Of a stretch of 64,000 nucleotides of DNA, positions 63,227-64,000 are shown piece by piece (position 1 is the first letter of the stretch; each line of letters starts with the position of its first letter). A model generated the notes under the pieces. The model was not told the origin of the DNA and searched no databases. It worked only from the letters and a program-made list of their open reading frames with translations. The DNA lies in NCBI GenBank assembly GCA_011947345.1, contig JAAVTG010000531.1, forward strand, positions 620,001 to 684,000, given 5' to 3'. The DNA comes from Phytophthora quininea. Lineage: Eukaryota > Oomycota > Peronosporomycetes > Peronosporales > Peronosporaceae. The position numbers and the translations under genes were made by a program.

Positions 63227-64000
63227 ATGGGGAAGCCCGACGCGCCCCGCAATGGACGGGCAAGTCGATCCGTCAGCTGTCGCTGCACCGGCGCCGCGTC
63301 AACCCTCTTAACTTGGGCTACGGCCTGGAGCACATTCCCTTCCTCGTCTTCTACGCCTACTCGCTGTATCACTGCTACCAGACCATCGGCGAGCCCTACG
63401 CGCAAGCCATGAAGGAGCTGGAGGAGCAGGGCTTGGTCATTCCAGGATCGGCTGATGTCACTATGCCGGGGAGGATGGCGGGCTGGCAGCCTCCATCCTG
63501 TCTCAAGGCAGCGTCCGCGAAGCTGCAGCCGAGCCGACGATAAACTACACGGCGCTACTGGAGCAAGACGAGGAAGGGCCGCTCCCCAACCCTTTCCTGC
63601 CGGGCATTGTGCCTCTACTGTACCTGCTGGCTACAGTCATGACCCACGGACTCATGCTGCTGTTCCAGATCTGGTCCGTAAGAGTCAAAGCTTTCATCAA
63701 GTACACCCCTGTCACTAGCCTAGAGGAAGCGACGTTTGTGATGGTGGTGCCGAGATCTTTCAAGGGCAAGAGCAGCATCGTGGAGATCACTCGTCCAACA
63801 CATGCAGACGGGTCTTCAGCTGGGAAACCCTTCTTCTTGTTCCAGAAACACAAGTACGTGGCAGAAGAAGAAGCAGGAGACAAAGGCGGCGTGCTGTTCC
63901 GTAAGCTGAAGGCGCCGACGACTGAGCCTATCAAGTTCTACTTGGAGAAACGAGGTCTTAGCTCAGAGCGCGAGATTGAAGCCCAGCTGGACCTATACGG
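63227..64000 (+). CDS. P5A-type ATPase (ATP13A1/Spf1-like), N-terminal part, runs off the window
   Basis: P5A ATPases are ER membrane transporters that remove mis-inserted transmembrane segments of tail-anchored and other proteins. Only the N-terminal part is here. After ATG 63227 the frame changes at a G3 near 63258-63260 to SIRQLSLHRRRVNPLNLGYG, then LEHIPFLVFYAYSLYHCYQT. It changes again at the G4 at 63468-63471 (one G short) to SILSQGSVREAAAEPTINYT. The sequence IVPLLYLLATVMTHGLMLLF is a membrane helix pair. KPFFLFQKHKYVAEEEAGDK and EKRGLSSEREIEAQLDLYG match the P5A N-terminal domain. The catalytic DKTGT motif lies beyond the right edge. The frame is open at position 64000. Confidence 0.82.

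Overview
The window looks like nuclear DNA of an oomycete, most likely Phytophthora or a close relative. The evidence is: compact, largely intron-poor eukaryotic genes with short GT-AG introns (about 56-90 bp); SHAQKYF-like Myb proteins of the oomycete type; ankyrin-like proteins built from NRxEGC repeats; FYVE fusion proteins; CASTOR/POLLUX-type channels; and TCATTYY initiator-like motifs just upstream of several start codons. Species cannot be fixed from the sequence alone.

Layout. 0.4-2.4 kb: nucleolar GTPase NOG1. 3.0-12.7 kb: two paralogous anoctamins on opposite strands flank a large DPF/FGDF-motif protein that resembles clathrin-adaptor accessory proteins. 12.8-20.1 kb: an ULK4/Fused-like kinase, divergent from Rab2, then an F-box/kelch gene and a SWIB-domain gene. 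20.2-26.6 kb: two related modules of an unfamiliar Cys-rich family (one preceded by two zinc-finger-like repeats) and a long unrecognised coiled-coil/membrane protein. 27.6-34.0 kb: a FYVE-DUSP protein and three Myb genes. 34.2-40.9 kb: the E2 subunit of 2-oxoglutarate dehydrogenase, ribosomal protein L11 with an unusually long intron, a methyltransferase and a quinone-oxidoreductase-like gene, plus two relic fragments that derive from the last two. 41.3-44.8 kb: a JmjC/cupin hydroxylase and a TPR-DnaJ co-chaperone. 44.9-53.3 kb: three tandem CASTOR/POLLUX-like ion channels. 53.6-64 kb: two paralogous ankyrin-like genes enclosing a PDZ-TLDc gene, an unrecognised gene and a fourth Myb gene, and finally the 5' end of a P5A-type ATPase.

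The genes do not form one pathway. They are housekeeping genes (NOG1, L11, Rab2, E2 succinyltransferase, P5A ATPase, DnaJ) mixed with locally duplicated families (anoctamins, channels, ankyrins, Mybs). A dominant feature is that most genes, including essential ones, are broken by single-base indels in short homopolymers, almost always a missing base. Repairing these by eye restores family sequence, such as the Rab2 C-terminal Cys-Cys and the L11 C-terminus. I therefore read them mainly as sequencing or assembly errors rather than pseudogenes, and I give gene spans across the breaks.
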